Virus record (IMG/VR): IMGVR_UViG_3300043468_000664
Span: 1 to 44,392 of that record
DNA: 44,392 bases
From: a virus
Direction: 5' to 3' (one strand)
In this document: positions 1 through 6,623 of the stretch, piece by piece
Layout of the letters: each line of letters opens with the position of its first letter
Numbering within the stretch: the first letter of the stretch is position 1
Notes under the pieces: generated by a model
What the model was told of the DNA's origin: nothing
What the model saw: the letters and a program-made list of their open reading frames with translations, nothing else
Database searches by the model: none
Position numbers and translations under genes: made by a program

Positions 1-1774
1 TCTGCTCGACGCCCGTCATCATGCGAATGCGCTTGGCAAGCTCACCCTTACGGGCAAGGTGGCTGTACTCAATGATGGCGTCATCAGGGATGGCGACACC
101 AGCCAGACGCAAGTTGAGGGCTTCGGCGAACTGCATCTCGTCGAACGAGTCGCGGGCCGGGGCAGTACCAATAACGACATCGTACTCACCAAGAGTGAGG
201 TCGTTGATCACGCGGCCTTCCGGAGTCATCTCGTTCAACACGAGCGGCTCGCGGGGCTTGAGCGGATCATCTTCGTTGGTAATCTGAATCACTCGCTGTT
301 CAGTATAGAACTTCTGAACGAGGTTCAGCACCTTCTCTGCGAGATAATGCCGAGTCTTACGCAAGTTATCGAGCGGCACCTGAATCATGATGACGCCGCG
401 ATTCTGCTTGGCCTGGATCGCGATACCCGAAACCTCAGCGCCGTCAGACCCAAGCATGGAGTCGTTCACGCCGCTAATAGTCTTAATGTTGATCGCCGCC
501 TTCTGGCTAATACGATCAAGTCCAGTCGGGATCTGGTTCGGCTGAATTTTGACCGGCGGCTGCGAGCCACGGTTGTACTCCAGAACCAAGCCGGTCTCTG
601 CACCGTGCTCTTCAAGGTCGTCAGCAGTCATACCGACAAGCGATCCGCTCTCCACCATCCAGCCGCTGTTGGCAGTGGTGTTGACGATATGCAACTCCTG
701 GCTGGCAATCTTGTTGAGCTGCTCCTGCGGCGAGAGCAGGTTACGCACCATCCCAAAGGGACGACCGCGTCGGAAGTACGCAAAGTACGGCACGATGGTG
801 AAGTCATCGTACGGTGACCAGTCGTCATGCAACACGATCTTGTCGCAGGTGACGGTCCAACGCACACGTCGAACCACCTTAGAGATAATGCTCAAGCCGT
901 ACTGCTTGGCAAACTTCTTAGTCTTTTGATCGTTCCAGTTCTCAGGCACTTCACGCTGGTCGCCGGTATTCGGGTCAACGAAGAAATCCGCGCGGCCCAT
1001 CTTACGATACTGACGCGAGATCACGCGCAGTGCGCGGACATTGCGATAATCTTCGTTTCCTGGGATAGCGGCACCCAAGTAATCCTGCGACGTATCCGTC
1101 TTACCATAGCGGGTCTCTTCGTATTCGATGGAGTCCCGACCAAAACTGTTGCCATTCTCGGCTACGAAGCGAAGCGCCTCAGCCTTGTCCTTACCGTAGA
1201 GTTCCTCGATCTCATCGAGCGTCATCCACTTGGTCTCGAACACCTCGTTCCAGGTCTTCGGGTCGTACTCCTTCGCATCCGGGTCAATCAGGATGTCAAT
1301 AGGATCTTTGGCCGTGATGCGGATCTCACCTTCGACGTGATCACTGAAGTCCATACGAACGTCAAAGTAACCACGGCCATCCATGATGAGACCGTCGCTG
1401 AACACCGTCTGCTCAACCCAGTCGAGCTTGTTATTGTCAGCGATCTGCATGTACAACTTAGTCAGCACGCTCGCTACGTCCTGATCACCACCACGGCGCG
1501 GTTTGAACTGCACGTCGGCACGGCGCGTGGACTGTTCTCCGAGGACAGTGTTCACTGTCGGGAGTACGGTGTTAATGGTCAGTGCCGGGCGGCCTTCTGC
1601 CTCCAGCTTAGCCAGATCAGTCTCGTCCCACTGATCGCCGCGATAGAACGCGTCGCATTTCTTAGCCATTTCGACGTACTGCAGGTGCCCGTTGTCTCTG
1701 GCCCGGACGTACCGGTTCCACTGCTGCTGGGCAAGCTGCTGTTCTTCGATCGAAGGGGTTTTGATCTTAGCCAT
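1..1774 (-). CDS. portal protein, P22-like (3' end cut by window edge)
   Basis: An open minus-strand frame runs from an ATG at 1774 to the window edge with no stop (591 codons seen). The N-terminus reads MAKIKTPSIEEQQLAQQQW, followed by a stretch with FYRGDQWDE, then GRPALTINTVLPTVNTVLGEQ. This 'RGDQW ... RPALTIN' pattern is typical of P22-type portal proteins, which form the dodecameric DNA channel at the capsid vertex and dock the terminase. Later segments (DPIDILIDPDAKEYDP, AIQAKQNRGVIMIQVPLDNL) also fit the family. It starts 3 nt after the terminase stop, the usual late-operon order. The long plus-strand frames in this interval are shadows. The remaining C-terminus lies outside the window. 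Confidence 0.85.
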   Translation of the reverse strand, partial: MAKIKTPSIEEQQLAQQQWNRYVRARDNGHLQYVEMAKKCDAFYRGDQWDETDLAKLEAEGRPALTINTVLPTVNTVLGEQSTRRADVQFKPRRGGDQDVASVLTKLYMQIADNNKLDWVEQTVFSDGLIMDGRGYFDVRMDFSDHVEGEIRITAKDPIDILIDPDAKEYDPKTWNEVFETKWMTLDEIEELYGKDKAEALRFVAENGNSFGRDSIEYEETRYGKTDTSQDYLGAAIPGNEDYRNVRALRVISRQYRKMGRADFFVDPNTGDQREVPENWNDQKTKKFAKQYGLSIISKVVRRVRWTVTCDKIVLHDDWSPYDDFTIVPYFAYFRRGRPFGMVRNLLSPQEQLNKIASQELHIVNTTANSGWMVESGSLVGMTADDLEEHGAETGLVLEYNRGSQPPVKIQPNQIPTGLDRISQKAAINIKTISGVNDSMLGSDGAEVSGIAIQAKQNRGVIMIQVPLDNLRKTRHYLAEKVLNLVQKFYTEQRVIQITNEDDPLKPREPLVLNEMTPEGRVINDLTLGEYDVVIGTAPARDSFDEMQFAEALNLRLAGVAIPDDAIIEYSHLARKGELAKRIRMMTGVEQ

Positions 1775-1777
1775 GGT

Positions 1778-3448
1778 TTACGCACTCATCGCGGATTTTT
1801 GGCGGGGTCCGCGAGTAAGAGATAGAAGTTTGTCCCGCCAAGACTGTGTATGGACTACTGGAGCTTGATATGTAGAGAACTCAGACATCATGAGACCAAT
1901 CCACGCCAAGGCGTCTACCTGGTCATCATGCATACCGTTCGGGAACCTAAGAAGTTCCGCAATCAACGGACCAGTGAACGATGCGTCGCGAGGGAAATAC
2001 ACTTTCCCCTGCTGCATGCGTCCTTGGATGGCTCGAGCACGCGCTTCTTTATCGCGCCGCCCAGTCTTAAGATCTTTGAAGTACGCCTCAAACAAGCCGC
2101 GCTCACGCACGCGCTTTTCTAGGAACGGGCCTAGCGCCATTTCGATGTGGCTCTTTTCGATACCTACAATCGACGGCTTCCACTGGATGTACAGATCAAG
2201 TATTCGTTCGACAAGTTCGAAGCCGTCGAACCGACCGCGCACGCAGTCCATGACGAACATGTCGTCATACTCGTTGATGCCAACTACTATCCCGACGCTG
2301 TAGTCGTTACGATCGTTCTTACCGATCGCCAAGTCCCACGCGCAGTAATACCGCATGGAGTCCTGGTCAATCTCGTCGAAGTCGTAGTAGTTAATCATGC
2401 TGCGAGTGAAGTACTGGCCGTCGTCAGCAACAGGGTTTTGCTGAAAGAGCGCCGACCAGTCGCGCGGGCCTACGGCTTTTTCGATGCGCCTGAGCGCTTG
2501 GACGTCGTACCTTTCGGGGTGGAGAGCTTCTCCCGCCTTGCGGAATTCTTCGTCTTCTTCGGCGATGGCGGGATATCTGACAACTTCCCACTCGTCTCCA
2601 CCTTGAGAACCCGCTTTAAGAAGTCGACCAGCCAAGTCATCATCATGCCACCTCGTTAGAATGACCAACACGCCACCACCGGGAGCAAGACGGGTGTACG
2701 CCGTTGACGTATACCAGTCCCAGTTAGCATCCCGATTGTTCTGGCTCTCGGCATCTTCCCGGTTCTTCACCGGGTCGTCGATAACGAGAACGTGAGCACC
2801 TTTTCCCGTAATACCGCCACCGACACCAGCGGCTACGTAGCCACCGCCATCTGTCGTTAGCCATGCTTCAGCGCTTTGACTATCCGGGTCCAACCGCGTT
2901 TGAAAAATTGCTTTATAGGACGGTTCACGAAGCACCTGACGTACCTTACGGCTAAAACCCATCGCAAGCGAACCCGAATACGAGCAGCTAATAAACTCAT
3001 GCGAAGGGTTACGACCCAGATGCCAAGCCGGAAACGAAATAGAAGCAAGCGTTGACTTCCCGTGACGCGGCGGCATAAAGAGCATAAGCCGTGGAGACTT
3101 TTGGTCCACCACGTCGCGAGAAAACTGTTCAAGTCGTTTGCAGACATCTTTGTGCACCCAACCCGCGTTGTAGTCCGGATTGAACTTCTCGACGAACGGT
3201 AGCAGCCGCTTACGCGACAGTATTCGTTCGGCTAGTTCTTTCCGCGCCTGTTCCTTTACATCGAACTCTTTCTTAGCTGCCTCTGACAGTGGTTCGTTGT
3301 CGGGTTTCACCTGCACTGGGTTAAGCAGCGCGTCCTCCGCGTCAGCAAGACAATAGACGCACACCCCTTTATGCTTACCAGAGTACAAGGTCTCCGGATG
3401 GAGCTTCTTGCACTTCAAGCACTCAATAGTTGGGATCTCGTCTGTCAA
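1778..3448 (-). CDS. terL: terminase large subunit
   Basis: This 556-aa packaging motor has both catalytic halves. The ATPase has Walker A MPPRHGKS (about 125-132), Walker B VLVIDD (about 220-225) and the coupling motif ILTRWHDDD (about 263-271). The RNase H-like nuclease has acidic residues at D372 (AWDLAIGK), E431 (VGIEKS) and D508/D509/D512 (HDDQVDA). It translocates DNA into the procapsid and cuts the concatemer. The start overlaps the small-subunit stop by 4 nt (ATGA), so translation is probably coupled. Unusually, it carries an N-terminal CxxC-x16-CxxC zinc-ribbon-like segment (C10, C13, C30, C33) before the ATPase domain. Confidence 0.95.
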   Translation of the reverse strand: MTDEIPTIECLKCKKLHPETLYSGKHKGVCVYCLADAEDALLNPVQVKPDNEPLSEAAKKEFDVKEQARKELAERILSRKRLLPFVEKFNPDYNAGWVHKDVCKRLEQFSRDVVDQKSPRLMLFMPPRHGKSTLASISFPAWHLGRNPSHEFISCSYSGSLAMGFSRKVRQVLREPSYKAIFQTRLDPDSQSAEAWLTTDGGGYVAAGVGGGITGKGAHVLVIDDPVKNREDAESQNNRDANWDWYTSTAYTRLAPGGGVLVILTRWHDDDLAGRLLKAGSQGGDEWEVVRYPAIAEEDEEFRKAGEALHPERYDVQALRRIEKAVGPRDWSALFQQNPVADDGQYFTRSMINYYDFDEIDQDSMRYYCAWDLAIGKNDRNDYSVGIVVGINEYDDMFVMDCVRGRFDGFELVERILDLYIQWKPSIVGIEKSHIEMALGPFLEKRVRERGLFEAYFKDLKTGRRDKEARARAIQGRMQQGKVYFPRDASFTGPLIAELLRFPNGMHDDQVDALAWIGLMMSEFSTYQAPVVHTQSWRDKLLSLTRGPRQKSAMSA

Positions 3449-3912
3449 GGCGCGTCAGGCTCCAAGTAACCGACATCCTTACCAGCCAGCTTCAACAACT
3501 CTTCGTCAGTCATCCGCTCTATCTGAGCGGGGTTCAAATTTATGTTGACCTGCATGGCGGTGTCTGGGGCCGTTAGCCCGTGCAGCTTCACCAACGAGTC
3601 AACCGTGTTCTTCATCTCGGTCGCGTTCACTGCGGCGTTGTACGCTTCCAGGTACATCTGGTGCGCGTGCGTCCTGGTGAACTTGACCTCTTCCCGCATC
3701 TGCTCCCGAAAGAAGTTCAGAGCCTGAACTACTGCCGGGCGCTTAGCCGCATCCAACGCCGTCTGATAACTTGCGTACCCAGCTGCACGGCCAGCAGCGG
3801 CAATCGTCATGCCGCGCGCCATGTATAGAACCAGCCGCTCCTGCTGCACGGTCAGAGCTCCAAGCGTCAGCCCCATGTATGGAGTGAGCGCCTGGAACTC
3901 AGTATGGGACAT
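3445..3912 (-). CDS. terminase small subunit (probable)
   Basis: It lies directly upstream of the large terminase and is coupled to it by an ATGA overlap. About 155 aa from the chosen ATG at 3912 (MSHTEFQALTPYMG). Residues about 21-60 look like a helix-turn-helix (MTIAAAGRAAGYASYQTA...RPAVVQAL), the DNA-recognition part of small terminases. The C-terminal half has the MKNTVDSLVKLHGL segment seen in such proteins, followed by an acidic tail. An in-frame ATG at 3996 would add 28 aa but overlap the upstream gene by about 60 nt. Neither start has a strong Shine-Dalgarno. Role: recognise packaging DNA and stimulate TerL. Confidence 0.75.
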   Translation of the reverse strand: MSHTEFQALTPYMGLTLGALTVQQERLVLYMARGMTIAAAGRAAGYASYQTALDAAKRPAVVQALNFFREQMREEVKFTRTHAHQMYLEAYNAAVNATEMKNTVDSLVKLHGLTAPDTAMQVNINLNPAQIERMTDEELLKLAGKDVGYLEPDAP

Positions 3913-3934
3913 CAACTCATCAGTCTGAGCTATG

Positions 3935-4213
3935 TCAGTGGACAGGGGTGCCTGGTTCTCTGATTGAATCGGCAAGCTCTCCAACAACTTCTTCATCCAG
4001 ATAAACAAAAACCGGTGCCCGATCCCCTAGCTCATGCAAGCGGATCCTGGTCAGGTATTCGTGAAGAGATGTGGGATTAGGGTCGATAGAGGCGACGATT
4101 GCCTCAAATATCCACCCGTCGTACACCAACACTTCGTGGCCACCTCGGTATGCCGTACCGATAATGGCATCTTCGAAGCCCTCTATTGCGAACACCTGGA
4201 CTTTCGGCAGCAT
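3935..4213 (-). CDS. small conserved phage protein, unknown function
   Basis: A 92-aa acidic protein beginning MLPKVQVFAIEGFEDAIIGT. The 'GFEDAIIG ... LVYD' wording resembles small proteins of unknown function seen in many podo- and myoviruses. No membrane segment or catalytic motif is visible. It sits between the HNH endonuclease and the terminase genes on the same strand, so it probably belongs to the packaging operon. A weak AGGG lies about 9 nt before the ATG. No function is assigned. Confidence 0.6.
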   Translation of the reverse strand: MLPKVQVFAIEGFEDAIIGTAYRGGHEVLVYDGWIFEAIVASIDPNPTSLHEYLTRIRLHELGDRAPVFVYLDEEVVGELADSIREPGTPVH

Positions 4214-4234
4214 TTATATTAGCCCTGCTCCTGT

Positions 4235-4705
4235 CTAATCACAAGAGTACTGGTAAATTGTCTTCACCCACCAGTACAGCATGTCGTTGCTTAAGCTCTG
4301 TTTTAAGAGATTAACCCGTAGAGCAACGAGCTGCACGTTTCCCGGTATATACCCTTGCTGGCTGTCTATTCGGTCGATGCTTGCGTTAAAGTCCTTGGCT
4401 CCCGACCCGTCGTTATGGTGAGTGAGCACTACTCCTGATATCGCACAACGGCCTTCTTGCCGTTGCCAGAGATCAATGAGGTACTCGGCGGTTACCTCGT
4501 AGTCCGTGAACCCACGACTACGGCTCTTACTTTTGCTCGTAGATACGAGATTCGTTAAGTACGGTTCGTAGCCCGTGGACCGTTGTTGACGGCGCGTGGC
4601 TTGATTACAGGGGCGGCATATTGTCCTGAAGCCGCCTTTCATAGCCTCGAAACTCGCTATGGGCAGGTCCGTCTGGCAGCGAGCGCATGTCTTAGTGTCT
4701 GACAC
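4235..4705 (-). CDS. HNH endonuclease with N-terminal zinc ribbon
   Basis: A 156-aa protein with a GTG start preceded by GGGTAGG. The N-terminal CxxC-x19-CxxC (C7, C10, C30, C33) is a zinc ribbon. The C-terminal half has the HNH-type core: GRCAISGVVLTHH, then ASIDRIDS, then GYIPGNVQLV and a final N-x3-K. These pieces occur in phage HNH nucleases related to homing enzymes. Beside terminase genes, HNH proteins can be packaging cofactors that nick at cos or pac sites; a selfish homing endonuclease is the alternative. It is the first gene of the left minus-strand operon. Confidence 0.75.
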   Translation of the reverse strand: MSDTKTCARCQTDLPIASFEAMKGGFRTICRPCNQATRRQQRSTGYEPYLTNLVSTSKSKSRSRGFTDYEVTAEYLIDLWQRQEGRCAISGVVLTHHNDGSGAKDFNASIDRIDSQQGYIPGNVQLVALRVNLLKQSLSNDMLYWWVKTIYQYSCD

Positions 4706-4780
4706 TAGTACAACCTACCCGGAAAATCGACCGTCGATCTCCTGCGCCGGGTGAAGTTGCCGGAGTATACCCTTGATTCC

Positions 4781-4825
4781 GCAAAAAATTTCTATAGAAA
4801 AATTTTGCAGAAAAAATTTCTATAG
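4781..4825. repeat. AT-rich 28-bp-period direct repeat with inverted symmetry
   Basis: The 15-mer AAAAAATTTCTATAG occurs at 4783-4797 and again at 4811-4825, exactly 28 bp apart. The first copy also forms an imperfect palindrome with the following GAAAAATTTTGC (10 of 12 positions pair with GCAAAAAATTTC). It lies in the divergent promoter region and could be a regulator-binding or DNA-bending site. Confidence 0.7.
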
Positions 4826-4914
4826 GAGGGGGTATGCGTTTTTCTATCTATTTTGCTCACTCATAGTCTCCCCCCTCGCCTCCAGCACCAACCCCTTTCC
4901 CGGAATTTAGCCAT

Positions 4915-4951
4915 TGGAACCTTGTTTTTAACCAGAATCGTGGAACCTTGT
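4915..4951. repeat. 11-bp direct repeat, 26-bp period
   Basis: TGGAACCTTGT is present at 4915-4925 and 4941-4951. It lies just upstream of hairpin element A in the divergent region and may be a binding site for a phage regulator; no family is recognised. Confidence 0.55.
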
Positions 4952-4973
4952 CGCCCAGTAACCCCCCAGCGTC

Positions 4974-5003
4974 AACGCTCGACACTTCGTGTCTCGCGGT
5001 CAG
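4974..5003 (+). promoter_or_regulatory. conserved 30-nt hairpin element, copy A
   Basis: AACGCTC, then stem GACAC, loop TTC, stem GTGTC, then TCGCGGTCAG. The flanks and loop are the same in copies B (5951) and C (6562), while the 5-bp stem differs completely and stays paired. It ends 41 nt before the ATG of the 5045 gene. It could be a hairpin promoter or an RNA element in the leader. Confidence 0.7.
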
Positions 5004-5022
5004 TGACTATTGTGTATCTGTC

Positions 5023-5040
5023 AATTAACTAGGAGTAATT
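5023..5040 (+). promoter_or_regulatory. Shine-Dalgarno presented in a hairpin loop
   Basis: AATTA pairs with TAATT (perfect 5 bp) around the loop ACTAGGAG, which holds the ribosome-binding site of the 5045 gene. An overlapping palindrome GAGTAATTACTC (5033-5044) abuts the ATG and would compete. GGA in a hairpin loop over the SD is the shape bound by CsrA-family repressors. Confidence 0.45.
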
Positions 5041-5044
5041 ACTC

Positions 5045-5218
5045 ATGGACAACCAAGCCAATACAACCAACAACATCAACGACAACGAACAACCGGACCA
5101 GATGTATCTCGCTGCTGAGAAAGCAAAAGAAGCATCCAAGTCTGTCATCACCTACGCTAAAGAGAAGCCTGACATGGCAGCTCTATTCGTCCTAGGCGTA
5201 CTCAACCTCTTCAGCTAA
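5045..5218 (+). CDS. small early protein, unknown function
   Basis: A 57-aa protein: an Asn/Asp/Gln-rich hydrophilic N-terminus, a helical AEKAKEASKS segment, and a hydrophobic C-terminus (MAALFVLGVLNLFS) that may associate with membrane. AGGAG lies 10 nt before the ATG. It is the first plus-strand gene after hairpin element A, a position typical of early host-takeover proteins. A longer frame overlapping it (5010-5195) lacks this ribosome site and is taken as a shadow. Confidence 0.65.
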   Translation: MDNQANTTNNINDNEQPDQMYLAAEKAKEASKSVITYAKEKPDMAALFVLGVLNLFS

Positions 5219-5225
5219 TCCAATC

Positions 5226-5246
5226 GGGAGGGACCTCCAACCTCCC
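5226..5246 (+). other. intergenic hairpin
   Basis: GGGAGG pairs with CCTCCC around a 9-nt loop, between the two small genes. No T-run follows, so it is not a clear terminator; it may affect mRNA stability or coupling. Confidence 0.4.
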
Positions 5247-5271
5247 ATCACTAACCACAAGGAACTATCCA

Positions 5272-5433
5272 ATGACCCTCACCAGCGGCAAGACATCACT
5301 GGCCTTCAGCATCCTCGCAAACATCACCTTCCTCGGCTCGTTCTTCACTGAGCCCCCGGTTAGCCACTCACTCATCATCGCTACCGGATTAGCCGTTATC
5401 GGCACCCTCGTATCACTGCTCTCCAACGACTAA
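5272..5433 (+). CDS. small two-helix membrane protein, unknown
   Basis: A 53-aa protein beginning MTLTSGKTSLAFSILANITF. It has two hydrophobic stretches, roughly residues 9-22 and 31-49 (LIIATGLAVIGTLVSLL), split by TEPPVSH, as in a small membrane hairpin. AAGGA lies about 10 nt before the ATG. It follows the 5045 gene and is followed by a strong hairpin terminator, so the two genes look like a short early operon. Function unknown. Confidence 0.65.
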   Translation: MTLTSGKTSLAFSILANITFLGSFFTEPPVSHSLIIATGLAVIGTLVSLLSND

Positions 5434-5442
5434 CAACTATCC

Positions 5443-5480
5443 ACTGACCACGGTCAACATACCGTGGTCAGTTGTTGTTT
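5443..5480 (+). terminator. probable transcription terminator, 12-bp perfect stem
   Basis: ACTGACCACGGT pairs perfectly with ACCGTGGTCAGT across a 6-nt loop (CAACAT) and is followed by T-rich TTGTTGTTT. It closes the two-gene early unit and stops reading into the origin region. The arm begins with ACTGACCAC, which recurs on the far side of the origin at 5917-5925, so it may also be a protein site. Confidence 0.65.
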
Positions 5481-5559
5481 GCACGCAACACATGTCATGT
5501 GCCAGTGGACAACGGTCGTGTGCTCATGGCCAGTTGCCCGTGATCCGCTCACACAGGCA

Positions 5560-5886
5560 TGTGTGCAGTGTGTGCAGCGATTACGGTTTGTGTGCAGGCA
5601 TGTGTGCAGGCAAGTTTGTTGCAGACAAACGCATGCAAGTGCCTGATTTACAAACACTTTAACCCTGCGATAACGAAATGTGTGCAGTGTGTGCAGGGTT
5701 TTTACCATTTTTAAAACGGGGTGCAATTTGAAAAATACAACATGTTGTTTTTCTTGCGAACTGAAAAAATGCCTGCACACAGTGAACACACATTGATTTA
5801 TAAGGAAAAATGCCTGCACACACACCCTCGTTTGCTGCACACATTGCCCTGTTTGCTGCACACATTTAGACCCTTAGCTGCACACA
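5560..5886. repeat. iterons: 11 copies of TGTGTGCAG in inverted clusters
   Basis: Forward copies are at 5560, 5569, 5589, 5601, 5679 and 5688. Reverse copies (CTGCACACA) are at 5773, 5814, 5835, 5856 and 5878. The last four reverse copies are 21, 21 and 22 bp apart, and the first is 41 bp before them, so they sit on one face of the helix about every two turns. The forward copies are irregular, with tandem pairs 9 bp apart. Confidence 0.85.
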
Positions 5887-5889
5887 GTC

Positions 5890-5898
5890 TGTGGATAA
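5890..5898 (-). promoter_or_regulatory. DnaA-box-like site
   Basis: TGTGGATAA is the exact complement of the consensus DnaA box TTATCCACA. It lies 3 nt from the last iteron, suggesting host DnaA may help open the phage origin. Confidence 0.55.
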
Positions 5899-5905
5899 CT
5901 CAAAC

Positions 5906-5932
5906 TAGTGGTTAAAACTGACCACTAACCAC
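5906..5932. promoter_or_regulatory. operator-like inverted repeat
   Basis: TAGTGGT (5906-5912) faces ACCACTA (5921-5927), and ACCACT repeats immediately after. The ACTGACCAC core at 5917-5925 also occurs in both arms of the hairpin at 5443-5472, on the other side of the origin. Confidence 0.45.
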
Positions 5933-5950
5933 TGTTCACTTATACAGGAC

Positions 5951-5980
5951 AACGCTCATCGGTTCCCGATTCGCGGTCAG
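5951..5980 (+). promoter_or_regulatory. conserved 30-nt hairpin element, copy B
   Basis: AACGCTC, stem ATCGG, loop TTC, stem CCGAT, then TCGCGGTCAG. Flanks match copies A and C, and the stem is different but fully paired. It ends 43 nt before the ATG of the 6024 gene, just after the origin. Confidence 0.7.
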
Positions 5981-6023
5981 ATGTCCTATTGATTCACTTA
6001 TGTAACAACCAGAGGTATCAACC

Positions 6024-6353
6024 ATGTCCGAGCCACAGCAAATTGATCTATTCGACCCAATGGTCATTTACTGCGACGACGCTCCAGTCGTTAACCTCGA
6101 TCAGTTCTTCATGTTAGTAACTAAGGATTTTGCTAACACGTTCCCCCACGGCACGCTTGCCGTCAGCCCACCTATCCCACTGCGTTCAGGCGCAGGCTGG
6201 TATGTCGGACGTGCCGGGTTCAACTTCGACGAAGTAACTAACCGTTGGTGGTACGAGCCGTACGACCGTATTTCGGACTACTACCAAACAGAATCTGAGG
6301 CTGCTGACGTAGCCTCTTGGCACCGTTGGGGAGCAGGACACCCATCCATATGA
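6024..6353 (+). CDS. hypothetical early protein
   Basis: A 109-aa acidic, aromatic-rich protein (MSEPQQIDLFDPMVIYCDD ...). AGAGGT precedes the ATG. It is the first gene after the origin and hairpin element B, and overlaps the next start by ATGA. The C-terminal half is rich in W and Y (RWWYEPYDRISDYYQTESEA). Family not recognised; a host-takeover role is only a guess from position. Confidence 0.65.
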   Translation: MSEPQQIDLFDPMVIYCDDAPVVNLDQFFMLVTKDFANTFPHGTLAVSPPIPLRSGAGWYVGRAGFNFDEVTNRWWYEPYDRISDYYQTESEAADVASWHRWGAGHPSI

Positions 6354-6562
6354 ACGACACACAGTGCTACGTACTGGCGGTTGACTCACTGCAACGGGCC
6401 TTGAGCTCGTTGCAGTCCTCCCCAGACCAAGACTCCAAGGCCATGTATGAAACCCTTCGCCTCACCAACGAAGCAGCCCATGCCATCTACTCCATGGCGC
6501 ACATGCGCATGATGGCGGAGGAAAAGCTGCGCGAACTTGAGACTCCAACCGAGGAGTTCTGA
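6350..6562 (+). CDS. hypothetical helical protein
   Basis: A 70-aa protein from the ATG at 6350, which overlaps the previous stop (ATGA, translational coupling). Mostly alpha-helical with heptad-like leucines (VDSLQRALSSLQ, MRMMAEEKLRELE). The stop at 6560-6562 touches hairpin element C. Family not recognised. Confidence 0.6.
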   Translation: MNDTQCYVLAVDSLQRALSSLQSSPDQDSKAMYETLRLTNEAAHAIYSMAHMRMMAEEKLRELETPTEEF

Positions 6563-6591
6563 ACGCTCGCGCGTTCCGCGCTCGCGGTCGG
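6562..6591 (+). promoter_or_regulatory. conserved 30-nt hairpin element, copy C
   Basis: AACGCTC, stem GCGCG, loop TTC, stem CGCGC, then TCGCGGTCGG. Same flanks as A and B except one A-to-G change near the 3' end; a third, unrelated but fully paired stem. It begins on the last base of a stop codon and ends 32 nt before the ATG of the 6624 gene. Confidence 0.7.
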
Positions 6592-6623
6592 TGCAACCAG
6601 TGATCCAACTAACAGGTACCAGT

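Larger units (their letters stand above)
4706..5044. promoter_or_regulatory. divergent regulatory region
   Basis: About 340 bp without a supported gene separates the minus-strand packaging operon from the plus-strand early block, so promoters for both directions should lie here. Contents: an AT-rich repeat (4781-4825), a repeated 11-mer TGGAACCTTGT (4915 and 4941), a conserved hairpin element (4974-5003) and a Shine-Dalgarno hairpin (5023-5040). A possible minus-strand -10 (TATACT) lies at 4769-4764 with a poor -35. No convincing sigma70 pair was found on the plus strand. Confidence 0.55.
5481..5930. other. probable replication origin region
   Basis: About 450 bp without a convincing gene. 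Six TGTGTGCAG copies on the left face five CTGCACACA copies on the right. Between them lies an AT-rich core (about 5700-5770) with a 12-bp palindrome ACAACATGTTGT (5737-5748). A perfect DnaA-box match (TGTGGATAA, 5890-5898) is at the right edge. Iterons plus AT-rich core plus DnaA box is classic origin architecture. A cluster of operators is the alternative. The minus-strand frame spanning it (5454-5861) is mainly translated repeats. Confidence 0.65.

Noticed and set aside
59-1825. Two long plus-strand frames (252 and 332 aa)
   Set aside because: They are antisense shadows of the portal gene, which matches the P22-type family and is in operon order with terminase.
4834-4866. 10-aa leader peptide with strong GGAGGGGG before ATG
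   Set aside because: The purine run is too close to the ATG, the peptide has no recognisable leader-like content, and no gene follows in the way an attenuator needs.
5454-5861. 135-aa minus-strand open frame across the iteron region
   Set aside because: Its sequence is mostly translated repeats (CVQQT, CLHTC patterns) with no ribosome site; the repeats better explain the openness.
5560-5886. CRISPR array
   Set aside because: Repeat unit is only 9 bp, occurs in both orientations and has no spacer-like unique 30-mers between regular repeats.
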